A stretch of 64,000 bases of DNA. Source: Phialocephala subalpina. Taxonomy: Eukaryota; Ascomycota; Leotiomycetes; Helotiales; Mollisiaceae. Both the position numbers and the translations under genes were made by a program. The stretch spans positions 62,001-126,000 of the forward strand of contig FJOG01000005.1 of the NCBI GenBank assembly GCA_900073065.1. Reading direction: 5' to 3'. Of the stretch, positions 45,287 to 56,083 are shown one piece after another. The notes below the pieces were generated by a model. It had not been told where the DNA came from and searched no databases. It saw nothing but the letters and a program-made list of their open reading frames with translations. How positions within the stretch are numbered: position 1 is the first letter of the stretch; every line of letters starts with the position of its first letter.

Positions 45287-47140
45287 TCAGTCTTTCATGA
45301 ACGCTGTCAAGGCGGCATTTCGAGCAATTGCACCTCGAATTTTCTTGCCGTAGATCCAGAGCGGGATAGTCAGCAGAACGACAGCAACTAGAACAAGTTA
45401 GTAACGTTAACACGATGAGTATGTAGAAGGGCTTACTAAATGTGCTTCCAAGAACATTGAACACATTAAGAGCTCCATCCTTAGCTAGCCAATTATTGAC
45501 AAAGTACGTCAAGCCGAACGTGAGCAGATTGCGAGCATTGATAGCAACGAAAGCTTCTTCGGCCAAGTCCTCATAAGAGTCAATGACATATCCAAAGACA
45601 CATCCAGATTCGAACGCAGTAGCCATGTTTGCAAGTCCAAAGGTAAGGACAGGACCGATCCAGTGAGTCTGATAATGCACAGTAGCACCAAAGCCAAAGA
45701 AGCCTGTAATACCAAGGATCAAAACTGGTGCCATGAGAACGAGACGGAATTCAGGCTCGTAGATACCATGGTTCTTTTTCGTGAGGTAAAGGCAGATCCA
45801 ATCATTCAATGGGCCTGAAATAACTTCCCCGAGAATCGTGAAGATGAATGGTGACAGACTGATCAAACCAGTCTCCGAGACCGAGAAGTTATATGGCGGC
45901 AAAGTGAAGATAGAGGCGTTGACAACACTAAAGACCACAATCCAAGTAAGACTGACGCCATAGATCAAGAACGCCCACAACACAGCTGGGTACCAAAAGA
46001 TGACCACAGGACGAATCATGATCTTCCATATTGGGGCATCGGTATATTTAACACCGGACTTGAAGCGGAGAGAATGGACATATGACTCCTTCGCTTCAAC
46101 AGGTGGCGTACCATCTGGTGTCGACTTTCCTGTGACAACTTCGTTTATTTCGGCTTCGGCTGTGGGTTTCTCAGAGTCGGAGGCGTGGATGATGGCGCTG
46201 CCGAGTCTGGCTTCGACTGGTGCTCTGATGTAGGCGGTTTCGGGGACGAAAAAGAACACTGCAAAGATGAAAATGCCGAAGAAGATGGCGCAGATTCCGA
46301 ACGTCCACTTCCAACCGATGTCCTGTCGCTGTTAGAGAGCTCAGGCATAGTGGGAGATAGATGTACCTGAATAATGTATCCACTGATCAAACTTCCGCCA
46401 GCGATACCACAGAGCAAGAACAAGTTCCAAGCTGCAATTCTCGTAGCTCGTTGATGGACGAAGTACAAATCTCCAATGACGTTCTGAACTAACACTTCAT
46501 ATGGTGCCATACCAAGACCAGCGATGATACGACTGGCGAGAAAGGAATCGTAGTTCTTCGAGAACGCTCCCCAGACGGAGCATGCGAACATGATACAAAC
46601 GGCAACGATGAACACAGGACGTCGACCATACTTCTTCGCTATGGGATTGGCAAGGAACAACGAAAGACCGATAGTCAAAATAACCCAAGCCGTCGACTGA
46701 CCCAGAGTCGGGACGCTGATATTGAGGGAAGCAGCAATGACGAGGAAGCCAGGACTGAGCATAGGACCAAACGCTCCCACAACAGCAGCAGACAGACCAA
46801 CAATGAGAAGGATCCCATCTTTCTTCCAGGTCGACCACTATCAAACATCAGTACGATATATTGAGGCTCACCCGCACACGGGAAATACACACATTGAGTG
46901 GGTCATTTGGAGAATCCGATGGCTGAGGAACCAAGATGACATGCGAATATCTTCCTGTTCCATGCCTCAACAGCTCTTTTGGAATCTTCTCATATTCGCG
47001 AGGTACGTCCGATTGATCGTTCATACAAGCTTAAGCTTATCGTTAGCATGTCTCCACTGTGGTTCCTGGATCCATTTTGACTTCTTACCTGTCCCAGGGG
47101 GATGCTCCAGATGCTTATCTTCCAGAATACCAAACGTCAT
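45287..47140 (-). CDS. MFS transporter (12-helix, DHA1-like)
   Basis: Five exons on minus: 47140-47089, 47029-46893, 46837-46367, 46322-45437 and 45387-45287. They sum to 1647 nt and encode 548 residues. The N-terminus is soluble and about 65 residues long (MTFGILEDKHLEHPPG onward). Twelve hydrophobic segments follow, split by a central hydrophilic loop of about 70 residues (KPTAEAEINEVVTGKSTPDG). MFS signatures are FLANPIAKKYGRRPVF after helix 2 and the helix-4 and helix-5 region SRIIAGLGMAPYEVLVQNVI. The C-terminal exon ends in KKIRGAIARN. Relatives are often annotated as multidrug or aromatic-compound transporters, but the substrate is not readable. The divergent FAD monooxygenase suggests a shared metabolite. 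Confidence 0.9.
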
Positions 47141-48111
47141 CTTGTCGACTGTACAGGAACAACGGAGCTTCTGATGTGTCGTCGTCGCTGGGAGGGTCAA
47201 GACTTCCAGTCGTCGGCGGCGGTTGACGTCCTTATAGAACCGAGTTTCCTTCGTTCTCCGGATCTCCTTTCTTCTCTGCACAAACGGTAGAAGGAAAAGG
47301 TGGAGGTGGATCAGCAATTAGTAAAAGCATCATCTTTCCCCTGTTCCAAACACGTCCACACCCCAGATTCGCAGATTAGACCAGGGAGCACACCCAGATA
47401 AAATTTGCCGTAATCCCTGAAGGTGTTTCAATACTCCTATCTATTTTTTTCTTCCCGTACGTGGCTTGATAGATGTGCAGCCGGATGCATATCCCCCATG
47501 TGCCGCGGGCGTGCATTGGACGTGGACAGCCGAGAATGGGCTTGTTCTGCCGGGATGGACGTGATGATGAGGCAGAACTAACTAATTTGTGAGGTTTAAT
47601 GGTGCTCGTATTGCCGCATAGTATATATTTGATAAGGCACCTCCGTACAAGTACAGATGCAGCACAGACATCCGCAGGAGGATCATACCCACTTTACCAT
47701 TGATGCTATTCTGTGGGACTGGGGTAGTGCTGTGGGTTAGTGGCCACAGTGATTCGCTTTCGCTCCTGTGGGACCCTGTCTATCTTGACGTCCACCGAAG
47801 AAGGCGCCTGCTCCCTGAAAAGTAAAGTGTGGGAGATCCCCGGATCCTTGCGGGGGGTTAGGGCTATTCTTCGAAAACCTCCCCGAGAGATCGTTCGATG
47901 ATACCGACCAAAATAACCATTGGTCCGATGAAAGATATCGTCGCGTTTTGAGATCCGTGAATGGCAATGCTAAATATACCGCTTTGCCTCCAGATGTCTC
48001 ATTGATCCGTGTGAGTGGTACAGTGCTGCACTATAGGATATTCCTGTCGTGCTTCTCAATTGCGAATCTCATTCTTTGCCACTACACTGGTAGCTTGCTT
48101 GCATTGTAGTC
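47141..48111. promoter_or_regulatory. Divergent promoter between MFS transporter and FAD monooxygenase
   Basis: 971 bp separate start codons at 47140 (minus) and 48112 (plus), which permits co-regulation. A TATA-like run (AGTATATATTTG) sits near 47620. No inverted CGG pair for a Zn2Cys6 factor is claimed. Confidence 0.45.
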
Positions 48112-49685
48112 ATGGCTACATCTCAACGATCATCCAGCACGGGGATCAAAGTTGTCATTGTCGGTGCTGGTTTCGCCGGCTTGACGGCTGCTATTGAATG
48201 TCATCGAAAAGGTCATGAGGTCTTGGTGCTGGAGTCGTTCCCTGAGTTGAAGATTCTGGGCGATATCATCAGCTTTGCTCCGAATTCGGGTCGTATATTT
48301 CAGCGATGGGAGGGTGTTGATGCAAAGCTTGATCCGATCATTCACAAGAGTGATGGGTTGCGAATTAAGACTTGGAAGGGAGAGGACTTGACGAAGCAGA
48401 CTTGGGGAGAGGAAGGGAAAAAGTACGGAAAAGCTTATAATGGACATGTAAGGATGTTTGAGTTTTCGCATTGTTTTTGAGACCTCTCTCTGTGCTGCTA
48501 AATTTCTGTTCGAATTCATTGCCCAAGACTTTCGGAATACCGTGTTTTGCTTGAAAGTTGACTGTGGAAGTGCTGACCTTCCAAGCGAGGAGAAATACAC
48601 GAGATAGTATATTATCATGCCCTGGAAATAGGAATCGACATCCGTCTAGGCCACAAAGTCGACGACTACTTTGAGACCGAAAGCGAAGCCGGTGTGATCG
48701 CCAACGGGGAGCGCTTCACATGCGATGCTGTTCTCGCGGCAGATGGCGTCCGTTCCAAAGGAAGAACTATCGTCCTTGGATACGAAGACAAGCCAAAATC
48801 ATCAGGTTACGCAATTTACCGGACTTGGTTCGATTCTGCAGCTCTGGCGGATGATCCAGATACCGCATGGATGGTGACGAATGGAGATCGGCATTGCTGT
48901 TGGATAGGTGAGTTTCAGATTTATGCGGGATGAGGAAGAGTCCAGACTGATTCGAAACGTACAGGCCCTGATATTCACTTCATCGCTGCGTCCGTTAAGA
49001 ATGGAAAGGACTTTTCCTGGGTTTGTACGCACAAGGTAAGACGAAACAGACGTGAGGATGACGCTTAGCTGACTTGCATTAGGATGAAGCGGACGTGGAA
49101 GAAGGCTGGCAAGAGACCGGCCCATTATCAGACGCTATGAAAGTGTTGGAAGGATGGGATCCGGTTGTCCAGAAAATTCTGAAAGCTACACCTGATCCTT
49201 TGATCGACTGGAAGCTGGTCTACAGAGACCCTTTGCCAACTTGGATTTCTCCAAAGAGAAGAATCGCTCTGATTGGAGACGCAGCTCATCCGTTCCTTCC
49301 GACTTCCATTCAAGGAGCTTCCCAAGCAATGGAAGATGGAGCGACGATGGCGGTGTGCTTGAGTAAAAGTGGGAAAGCTCACGTGCAAGAAGGAGTTGCA
49401 GCATTCGAGGCCTTGAGATACGAGAGAGTGCGTGCTGCGCAGAAGACCGGAGAGGATACTCGAAACATGTGGCATAAAGCCGACTTTGACGACGTCAAGA
49501 AGAACCCAGACAGCATGAAGCTAAAGAGAGAAGACTGGCTGTTGAATTTCGATGCAGAGGAATATGCAGAGAAGAACTACGCTGCTACTGTGGCGTTGCT
49601 GAAGGATCCAGTAGCGGTGAGGCAGTTGAATGTGCCAAGCAGGACTGAAGTCCTCGCTTCGACTGAAGTTGCTGCTTCTGCGTAG
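48112..49685 (+). CDS. FAD-dependent monooxygenase (salicylate-hydroxylase-like)
   Basis: Predicted to hydroxylate an aromatic or related substrate with NAD(P)H and oxygen. Four exons, 48112-48447, 48586-48907, 48965-49035 and 49083-49685, encode 443 residues. The FAD-binding motif VVIVGAGFAGLTAAIECHRK lies at residues 14-33, and the strand-2 acid is in VLVLESFPEL. The DG motif is AVLAADGVRSKGR. The second FAD motif is RIALIGDAAHPFLPTSIQGA. Size and motif order match class A flavin monooxygenases of the salicylate hydroxylase group. No N-terminal targeting signal is visible. Its place between a transporter and a P450 suggests joint action on one compound. Confidence 0.92.
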
Positions 49686-50189
49686 ATAGAGACAAATGTA
49701 GAATCGCATGTCGAGATGTTTAATATATTGGTATCAAAGACATTGTACTTAGTGATGACCCCTGATTGGTGGAATCGAGAATACATCCTCTTAGCCCATC
49801 CATTCAATTTGACAAAATTTGCAACACAGCCAAATTCTCCACAGACACTTGCCGAGAATAATTGCCGAAATCCATAAACAGTTGGAATCAAAAGATGCAG
49901 CCACAAGACGCCACCAACTGAAGATAATCAGTTCGGGGAGGAAGGTTTCGGCGATTGGAGGAACAGAGTCGGCTTGGGGCTGTTCTCGGACCCATAGTGA
50001 GAGCGCTGCAGCCACCCATGCGGAATGGCGGCACGCTGAACAGCCTGGACAGAGTTTCCCCCAACTTGTGGTTCGAAGGCCGGGCAACGCTACGAAAGCA
50101 TCAAAAAATGTTGAACTTCGTTGAAACGAAAGAAGACTCCATCCTTTCGCATCAATTGCCAAGTGGAAAGACTCTGGAAACAAGCGACG
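49686..50189. promoter_or_regulatory. Spacer holding the P450 promoter
   Basis: 504 bp between the monooxygenase stop and the P450 start on the same strand. Open frames occur on both strands but have no recognisable content. Confidence 0.4.
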
Positions 50190-51873
50190 ATGTCTTTCGT
50201 GTCGGTGTTCTTCTCGTGGTACACATGGGCTGGTCTCATCGCCTTCCCTATAATCGTCCTCCTAAATGATATATGGACGTGGTCTCGCATGCCTAAGGGT
50301 CCTATGCCCCTTCCATTTCTTGGTAATCGTTTACCAAAGAACAAGCCCTGGATACAATTTCAAGAGTGGTCCAAGAAGTATGGCCCAATATACACAATAG
50401 TAACTAACCCCCTCGTTTCGCCTCCTCACTTTTGCCGTATTGTGCCTCTCGCGTCTCACTTTTTGCAGAGATCGTGGTGCTGATTCCTTGTAGTGGGTTG
50501 GACGCCGTCCCACGATCGTGTTATCCGACCCTGAGATAGCCGTTGACCTGATGGAGAAACGATCCAACAAGTACTCCTCCCGACCGAGATTCGTCGTGAT
50601 GGGCGAAATACTCGGTACCGGTTCGGTGCTTGTCCAGCCATACGGCAAAGATTGGTCCATTAGGCGGAAGCTCCTGCATCGGGCCATGACACCAGCTGCA
50701 CTTCGGACATACAAGCCTCGACAAGAGGCAGAGTCCACGCGTTTGGCCTTCCAGGTACTGCAGAAGCCGAGCAACTGGGAACGTTCATTTGACCGCTTCA
50801 CTGCAAGTGTGGTCTTTTCAATCGCTTATGGACACCGTATCGACTCGGTTAATGCCAAAATCGTTCGGGATCGATTGGAATTCATGCAGTTCATGGCCTC
50901 ATTGAACGTGCCCGGAGCGTACTTGGCGGAGAAGTTTCCAATCTTGAAGTACATACCAAGTTCGATCGCCCCATGGAAGAAGGACATTGAAGAGCATGCT
51001 CGAGCTGAAACAAATTCCAGCCTTGCTCTAGTGGAGGGTGTGAGGCAGGACATCCGAATAGGAAAAGAGAAGGGACTCGTGGTCGCTCCTTCCTTGACTC
51101 AGGGCTTGCTTGCTGTTCGGGATGAGGAGAAGATTCTACTTCCGGACAAGGACTTCTCGGTCGTGCCTGCATCGTTGTTTGGAGCAGGTTCTGACACTAC
51201 AGCGTCTACTATGTGTTCAGCAATGCTGGCCTTCGTGACGCATCCTTATGTGCTCGATATAGCGCACGCCGAAATGGACGTTGTGGTCGGCACCGAGCGA
51301 ACGCCAACTTTCGACGACGAGACGAGCTTGCCGTATCTTCGTGCTTTGTGCAAAGAAGTTTTAAGGTGGCGTCCGGTTGCAGTCTTGGGAGGAACGCCTC
51401 ACGCGTCGAGCGAGGATGATGTCTATCAAGGTTGGCGCATTCCATCCGGCACCACGATACTTGGGAACTCCTGGGCCATCAACTTGAACGAAGAGTACTA
51501 CCCCAATCCTCAGTATTTTAATCCAGCAAGATTCCTGGACGAGAAAGACCCTAGGTATCAACCAGAACTTAAGGGAGCGAAGAATCATCCTGCGAAGAAG
51601 GGACATTCGAGTTTTGGGTGGGGTCGAAGGATCTGTCCTGGTGCTGAACTTGCAGAGAACTCGCTTTTCATAGCTCTTTCCAAGCTCGTGTGGTCGTTCG
51701 ATATTCTTCCTACTAGGGAGTATGACACCTTTGACTATACGGATGGCTTCAACATTCGTCCCAGGCCATTCGACTGCCAGATTCGAATCAGGAGCGAGAA
51801 GCACTTGGTGACTTTGGAGAAGGAAAACATCGCTGCTAACAAGTACATGGAATTGTTCCCTGCTTTTGAATAG
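50190..51873 (+). CDS. Cytochrome P450 monooxygenase
   Basis: ER-bound heme monooxygenase. Two exons, 50190-50399 and 50494-51873, encode 529 residues. The N-terminal anchor is MSFVSVFFSWYTWAGLIAFP, followed by the proline-rich hinge MPKGPMPLPFLGN. The I-helix oxygen-activation motif is AGSDTT at about residue 301, and the K-helix ExxR is in KEVLRWRP at about residue 357. NPARFLDE is the PERF-type region. The heme motif FGWGRRICPG has its cysteine at about residue 451. It resembles fungal P450s that oxidise small aromatic or polyketide-derived molecules (the CYP619 neighbourhood), but I cannot assign the family. The upstream in-frame extension to 50121 is ignored, since the anchor starts at 50190. 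Confidence 0.93.
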
Positions 51874-52083
51874 ATCTTCAAGGCGCTCAATCAGAGAGAC
51901 AGTGTGTCTGGGACCTGGCTTTTGATTTGCTCGGTCAAGAATAATGTCAAATGGGAGGTTGAATGTACGTACCTGCGAGTAATGCGAGTCATGTAAGTCT
52001 TTCCTAGAGGAATCAAAATGCCGTCGTATTATACAAATATACATTAACATCGTGACCACGATCTATACGCTTCATCATCTCTT

Positions 52084-53462
52084 CTAGTCGTCCTCATTAT
52101 TCTTACATACGCCATCAAAATCTCCATATATTTCCATCCCTCTCCTGACTATCTCAGTGAACTGGTCAAAGTTGCAAGACGCTCCAGGCCCGTCTGCACA
52201 ACTCAGGATAGGTCTTAGCGCACTATTTGCGATGATTCGAATATACTCCATGTCGTCTTTTGGGTCTATAGAAACGGCATTACAAGTGAGCTTCTCGATG
52301 CCTACATGACCAAGGAAGGGGATGAGTTCAGCCATCTTCCAAGATCTCGACCAATTGATGCGATCTGTAGGAAACTCTTCTGCGTACGCGTTTGAAGAAT
52401 TGAAGAGTCCAAGAGCAGTCGCGATGAAAGGAGGAACCTCTCGATGTGTAAATGCGAGGAAGAAACGTTGCCCGTCATCGTCTGGAATATTGGAGTCCGT
52501 GTGTCGAGGTGCATGGAACTTGGACATCAGTTGCGATGTTGTGTTTAACCAAGATACGGCGATAAATCATTTCCATGCCCAACCATCCGAGAATACTTCA
52601 GATCCCAAGCGTATTCATATGCCATCCATTCATCGTCTGTGAATACATCGCAGATGTCGCTTTTCTTCCCATTGATTGCGGACTCGTAGCCACAAAGTTG
52701 TTGAAGCCCCATAATATCCGTCTGTTCCAACTCCACTGGCGAGTGTTTTTGCAGTCGTTTTATAATGGGAATTGTGTATTTCGACATGAATTGCCCCTGT
52801 TCTTCGTTTCCTGGCTCTTTCGAGAATGCTTTGCAGGCTTTGTGGGGGTCCTGGGCATGAAAAGACGACCTGTTCAGCAGAATCTCCTCTACCTCGACAT
52901 TCTGTGGGAATACTTGCACAAATGCTGCAGCTGTGTCTTTAGTTCGGGATTTCTTGTCTGCGTATATCTTCTTCGTTGTAGGGACTAGCTTAGGGTACCT
53001 CGACAGAAGGTGCTTGCCGACTTTCTTGGAGTCCTTTATCCCTTGGGGTGTGATCTGTTCCAATTGATTGTCTGGATCATTAATTGGATTTTCCCACTTG
53101 TCGAAGAAAGACAACGATCCCTTCCATCCCTTCCTTTTCTTCCCAGAAATTGCACCATATGTAGTATTAAGTTTCTTGAGGAATGGTTCAATGTATCGTT
53201 CGTAGTCGTCATCGTTCGCATAGATTGCCGTATGGCGGACTAGGTACGAAGCAGCAGTCACTTCACAATGTCGTGGAGCTGAATGATCAAGACCAGATCC
53301 AATTGCATCAAAGTAGGGTGAGATTCCTGGCAGATGCAGGAGCGCGTCGAATTTGTAACCTTCCGTGTGCGATTGAGGGAGGAGGGGGATTTGGGCAGGA
53401 GTGACTGTTGGGCATAATTGTGACAGAGCAATGATTGCCACAGAGTTCCACGTTGGGAACAT
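52084..53462 (-). CDS. Secreted histidine acid phosphatase family protein, frameshifted
   Basis: Branch-2 histidine phosphatase (acid phosphatase/phytase superfamily). The start at 53462 gives a signal peptide, MFPTWNSVAIIALSQLCPT. The phosphohistidine motif is the subfamily variant LVRHTAIYANDDDY rather than RHGxRxP. DKKSRTKDTAAAFVQ follows, and the proton-donor region reads FTHREVPPFIATALG, with HRE replacing the usual HD. The frame that carries HGNDLSPYLG ends in a stop at about 52545. The protein resumes in the next frame at LNTTSQLMSKFHAP and runs to the stop at 52084. Related proteins would read a short LGW/PWLNTTS-type join here, so a few bases seem to be missing. No acceptable intron bridges the shift. 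It is either a recent pseudogene or a base-calling error. Confidence 0.75.
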
Positions 53463-54180
53463 TTTTGAAGCTTTGTTTTGTCCAAGTTGTTGACCTTTTT
53501 CCACAGCAGGAAGCCTTCTTGGCTGCATCCCAAGCATGACATCATGATCTGCCTTAAGCGAGGTACGATAGGGGTGGCTGTCACGTGTGTAGTAAAGGGG
53601 GCTAATTCTGCTAAGTGTCCCGGGCTCACTAAGCGAATGCGAAGCTGCAGCTGGAAGGAAGAGTGCTTGGCTGATTTTCATCCTTTACGTAGCAAGAGAA
53701 ATGGAACATAACAAAGCTACAAAGTTCCTCTACCTACAGAGTCCAGACAGAGCCGGCGCTACGTCCTCGGAAACCACTCGGTCCACTCGTTGGTTGATTC
53801 ACGATTCTCCTTCTTTGAGTGGGCATGACTCTCAGTGGCCATTTACAATCATGTAAGACTGATTCCGGCAAAGCTAGGTATATGTCTTTTCTGTTTCCGT
53901 ACTCAGCCCTACAGTAAAATTTGAACACCATTTATGCCAATCCCATCGGACGCTCGACTGCACTTCCTTTTCTAAACATAAGTCCTCAACCTAAAAACGC
54001 ATCTAAATTCCCTCCTGGTACTAGTTGCAAGGCCCTCTGTACAGAACGTTCGTGCGATCTCTTGAGGTTAACCCAGATATAATTCGCGGGATACGGTCGC
54101 ACGTAAGGTTGTATTTTCCACTTATAGTGATCTCGTGCGAGACGCAGTGTATTACCAGACTAGACTGACGGAGCTACGAA
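53463..54180. other. Spacer between the phosphatase and the dead regulator
   Basis: 718 bp with the phosphatase promoter. An in-frame N-terminal extension of the phosphatase is open to 53681 but precedes the signal peptide, so I leave it out. No gene is otherwise supported. Confidence 0.4.
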
Positions 54181-55740
54181 ATCTCATATCCAAATGTAAG
54201 GAGTGCCAGAGAAGAAAAATCAAGGTAAGGAGTCTGTCTTGGTAGTCTTTGTGCCTGCACAGCTAAGTGCTTAAAAAATGTACAGGGGAACAGCCGAAAT
54301 GCCGAAGGTGTGTGAAGAGCAATGTTGATTGTCCAGGTTATGATGCCAATCAAGCTGGAAGTTTCTTCGTGTAAGTGTTCTTTTGGAGGAGGAGAGTGCT
54401 TGCAAAAGAGAGATCTTCAAGTCTTGTTCGCGCTCAAAAGTCAGGTGCTCGACAGCCTGTACACATGAACGCTTCCACGGACACCTCGACTCTAAACCTT
54501 ATTCAAGTGGTTTATGCATTTCTTTATTATGGATCCTACCGCGCTACCAGTTTCCCTGCTACGAAAGAAGACATCTCCATGCTTTGGTTCCTCCAGCTGC
54601 CAAATATGGTCAGTCGCGGACCCCTGCTCGACCATACACTGAAGGCGCTCGGCCTGGCACATCTCGGCAAGTCGAACGGAGATTGTCATACCATACACCA
54701 AGCTCGACTAGCATATGGCGAAGCAGTGAAGGCTCTCTGAGATGTGGTTGCCAAGGGAGAACTGCATATTGACTTGCTGAATGCTGTCAATCTCCTGTGC
54801 CTATACGAGGTAAGTTCTGGCACTTTAAATTTGATTGTACCGACAGAGAGGTACTCACTTCGCCGCAGGTTGTACGACTCGATTAACTCTGAAGAGTGTG
54901 GTTTCATAAAGCATATTCAAGGAGGTGAACTCGTAGCAAGGGCATCTTTACCCAAGAAGAAATGGAGCTCCATGAACCATCATTCTTGCACAGCCTTCCG
55001 AACAATGGCAGTGAGTATCGAGCTACCTGGTAGAAATGTCCGACGATCTCCTGAAACTTCCATGGTCTATCCAAAACGAGCAATTATACCAACAAATTTG
55101 TTCTAGCTGGAAACACCTAGCCTTCCTCCTTGACACGTGGATCCAAAGTGTCTCTACGCATCGCGACTACCAAACTTGGCCGTACGAAGAAAAAGAAGGA
55201 CAATCTCTTCATGAATATGGACCATCGTTTGACTTTTCGAGTTACTGGGTTGCAGTGGCCATGATACACTACTTCGCAGCTCGCATTCTATTGTATGATG
55301 CTTTGAACTAAGCAGTATGCTGGAAGATCGAACGAAGTGGGTTCCTAAGCAGCCCTGGAACAAGCATATTGGCCGATTGGACAAGTCCGATCTCAGCAGA
55401 ACACCAACTCGCGCACGATTTTGCCATCCTTCAAGCCTTGGACAGCATCCTTTCTCTTTGTGCAGACTTGGTACAGCAAATTCAAGACGTGTCAGCACGA
55501 AGTGTGCTGAAGTGTATGAGATATATGCATCAAGAAAAGTGGGGGACAATCAGCCTTTTGATTCCTTCCTCGAGTGCTTTATGCATCGCTGCAAAGCACC
55601 TCAAGAGAATTGGAGCGATGGAGGAGCTTGGCTATTGCTAGAAAGCATTTTCTCATCTCGAGAGCAGGGGTTTGGAAGTGGGGCAAATCTTCGACTGGTC
55701 TGTAGAGGAATAGCTTGACAAATTCGAAGAGAGGTAAAAG
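54180..55740 (+). pseudogene. Zn2Cys6 transcription factor pseudogene
   Basis: The zinc cluster is split: LISKCKECQRRKIK ends at a gtaagg donor near 54224, and after acag the sequence reads GEQPKCRRCVKSNVDCPGYD. The third cysteine expected after KIK is absent, and no ATG opens the first part. A fungal-specific factor domain follows (STLNLIQVVYAFLYYGSYRA) and hits a TGA at 54738-54740 within AVKAL-stop-DVVAKGELHID. It continues through LYDSINSEECGFIKHIQGG and FDFSSYWVAVAMIHYFAARI to a TAA at 55309-55311, then another open part ends at 55641. Multiple stops and the damaged zinc cluster show that it is not functional. It may once have regulated the neighbouring genes. Confidence 0.75.
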
Positions 55741-56083
55741 TCTTAAGCGAGATCGGTATGTCGAAAGGATTCTAGGCAGAAGACGTTCAAAATAAAGAGT
55801 AATTTGGCACTCCTTAGTCAACGGGATTGCAGATGTATGCCACTGTAAATGTACAACTGAGCGGGTGTATTACCATTTCCATCCTAGTGCGACAGCGTGC
55901 ATGCGGATGTCAGGTGACGCCGACGACTTGAAAGATACAGAGCATGCAGGTAAGAGAGCCAAACCAGACTTCTCAGATAAACTTTGGCTTAACATAGCAG
56001 AAAATGAACTAAGTAAGATTGGCGAGCTAGAAATAGCCTATGAAGCTCCGACTTAGGCATCTACGCACGAGCAGCTGCAGGAC
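55741..56083. other. Spacer before the methyltransferase
   Basis: Only a short open frame (55865-56056) without recognisable content. It probably contains the methyltransferase promoter. Confidence 0.35.

Noticed and set aside
52510..52560. A 38-bp GT-AG intron bridging the phosphatase frameshift
   Set aside because: It is shorter than any other intron here and would remove conserved residues around SPYLG and LNTTSQ.
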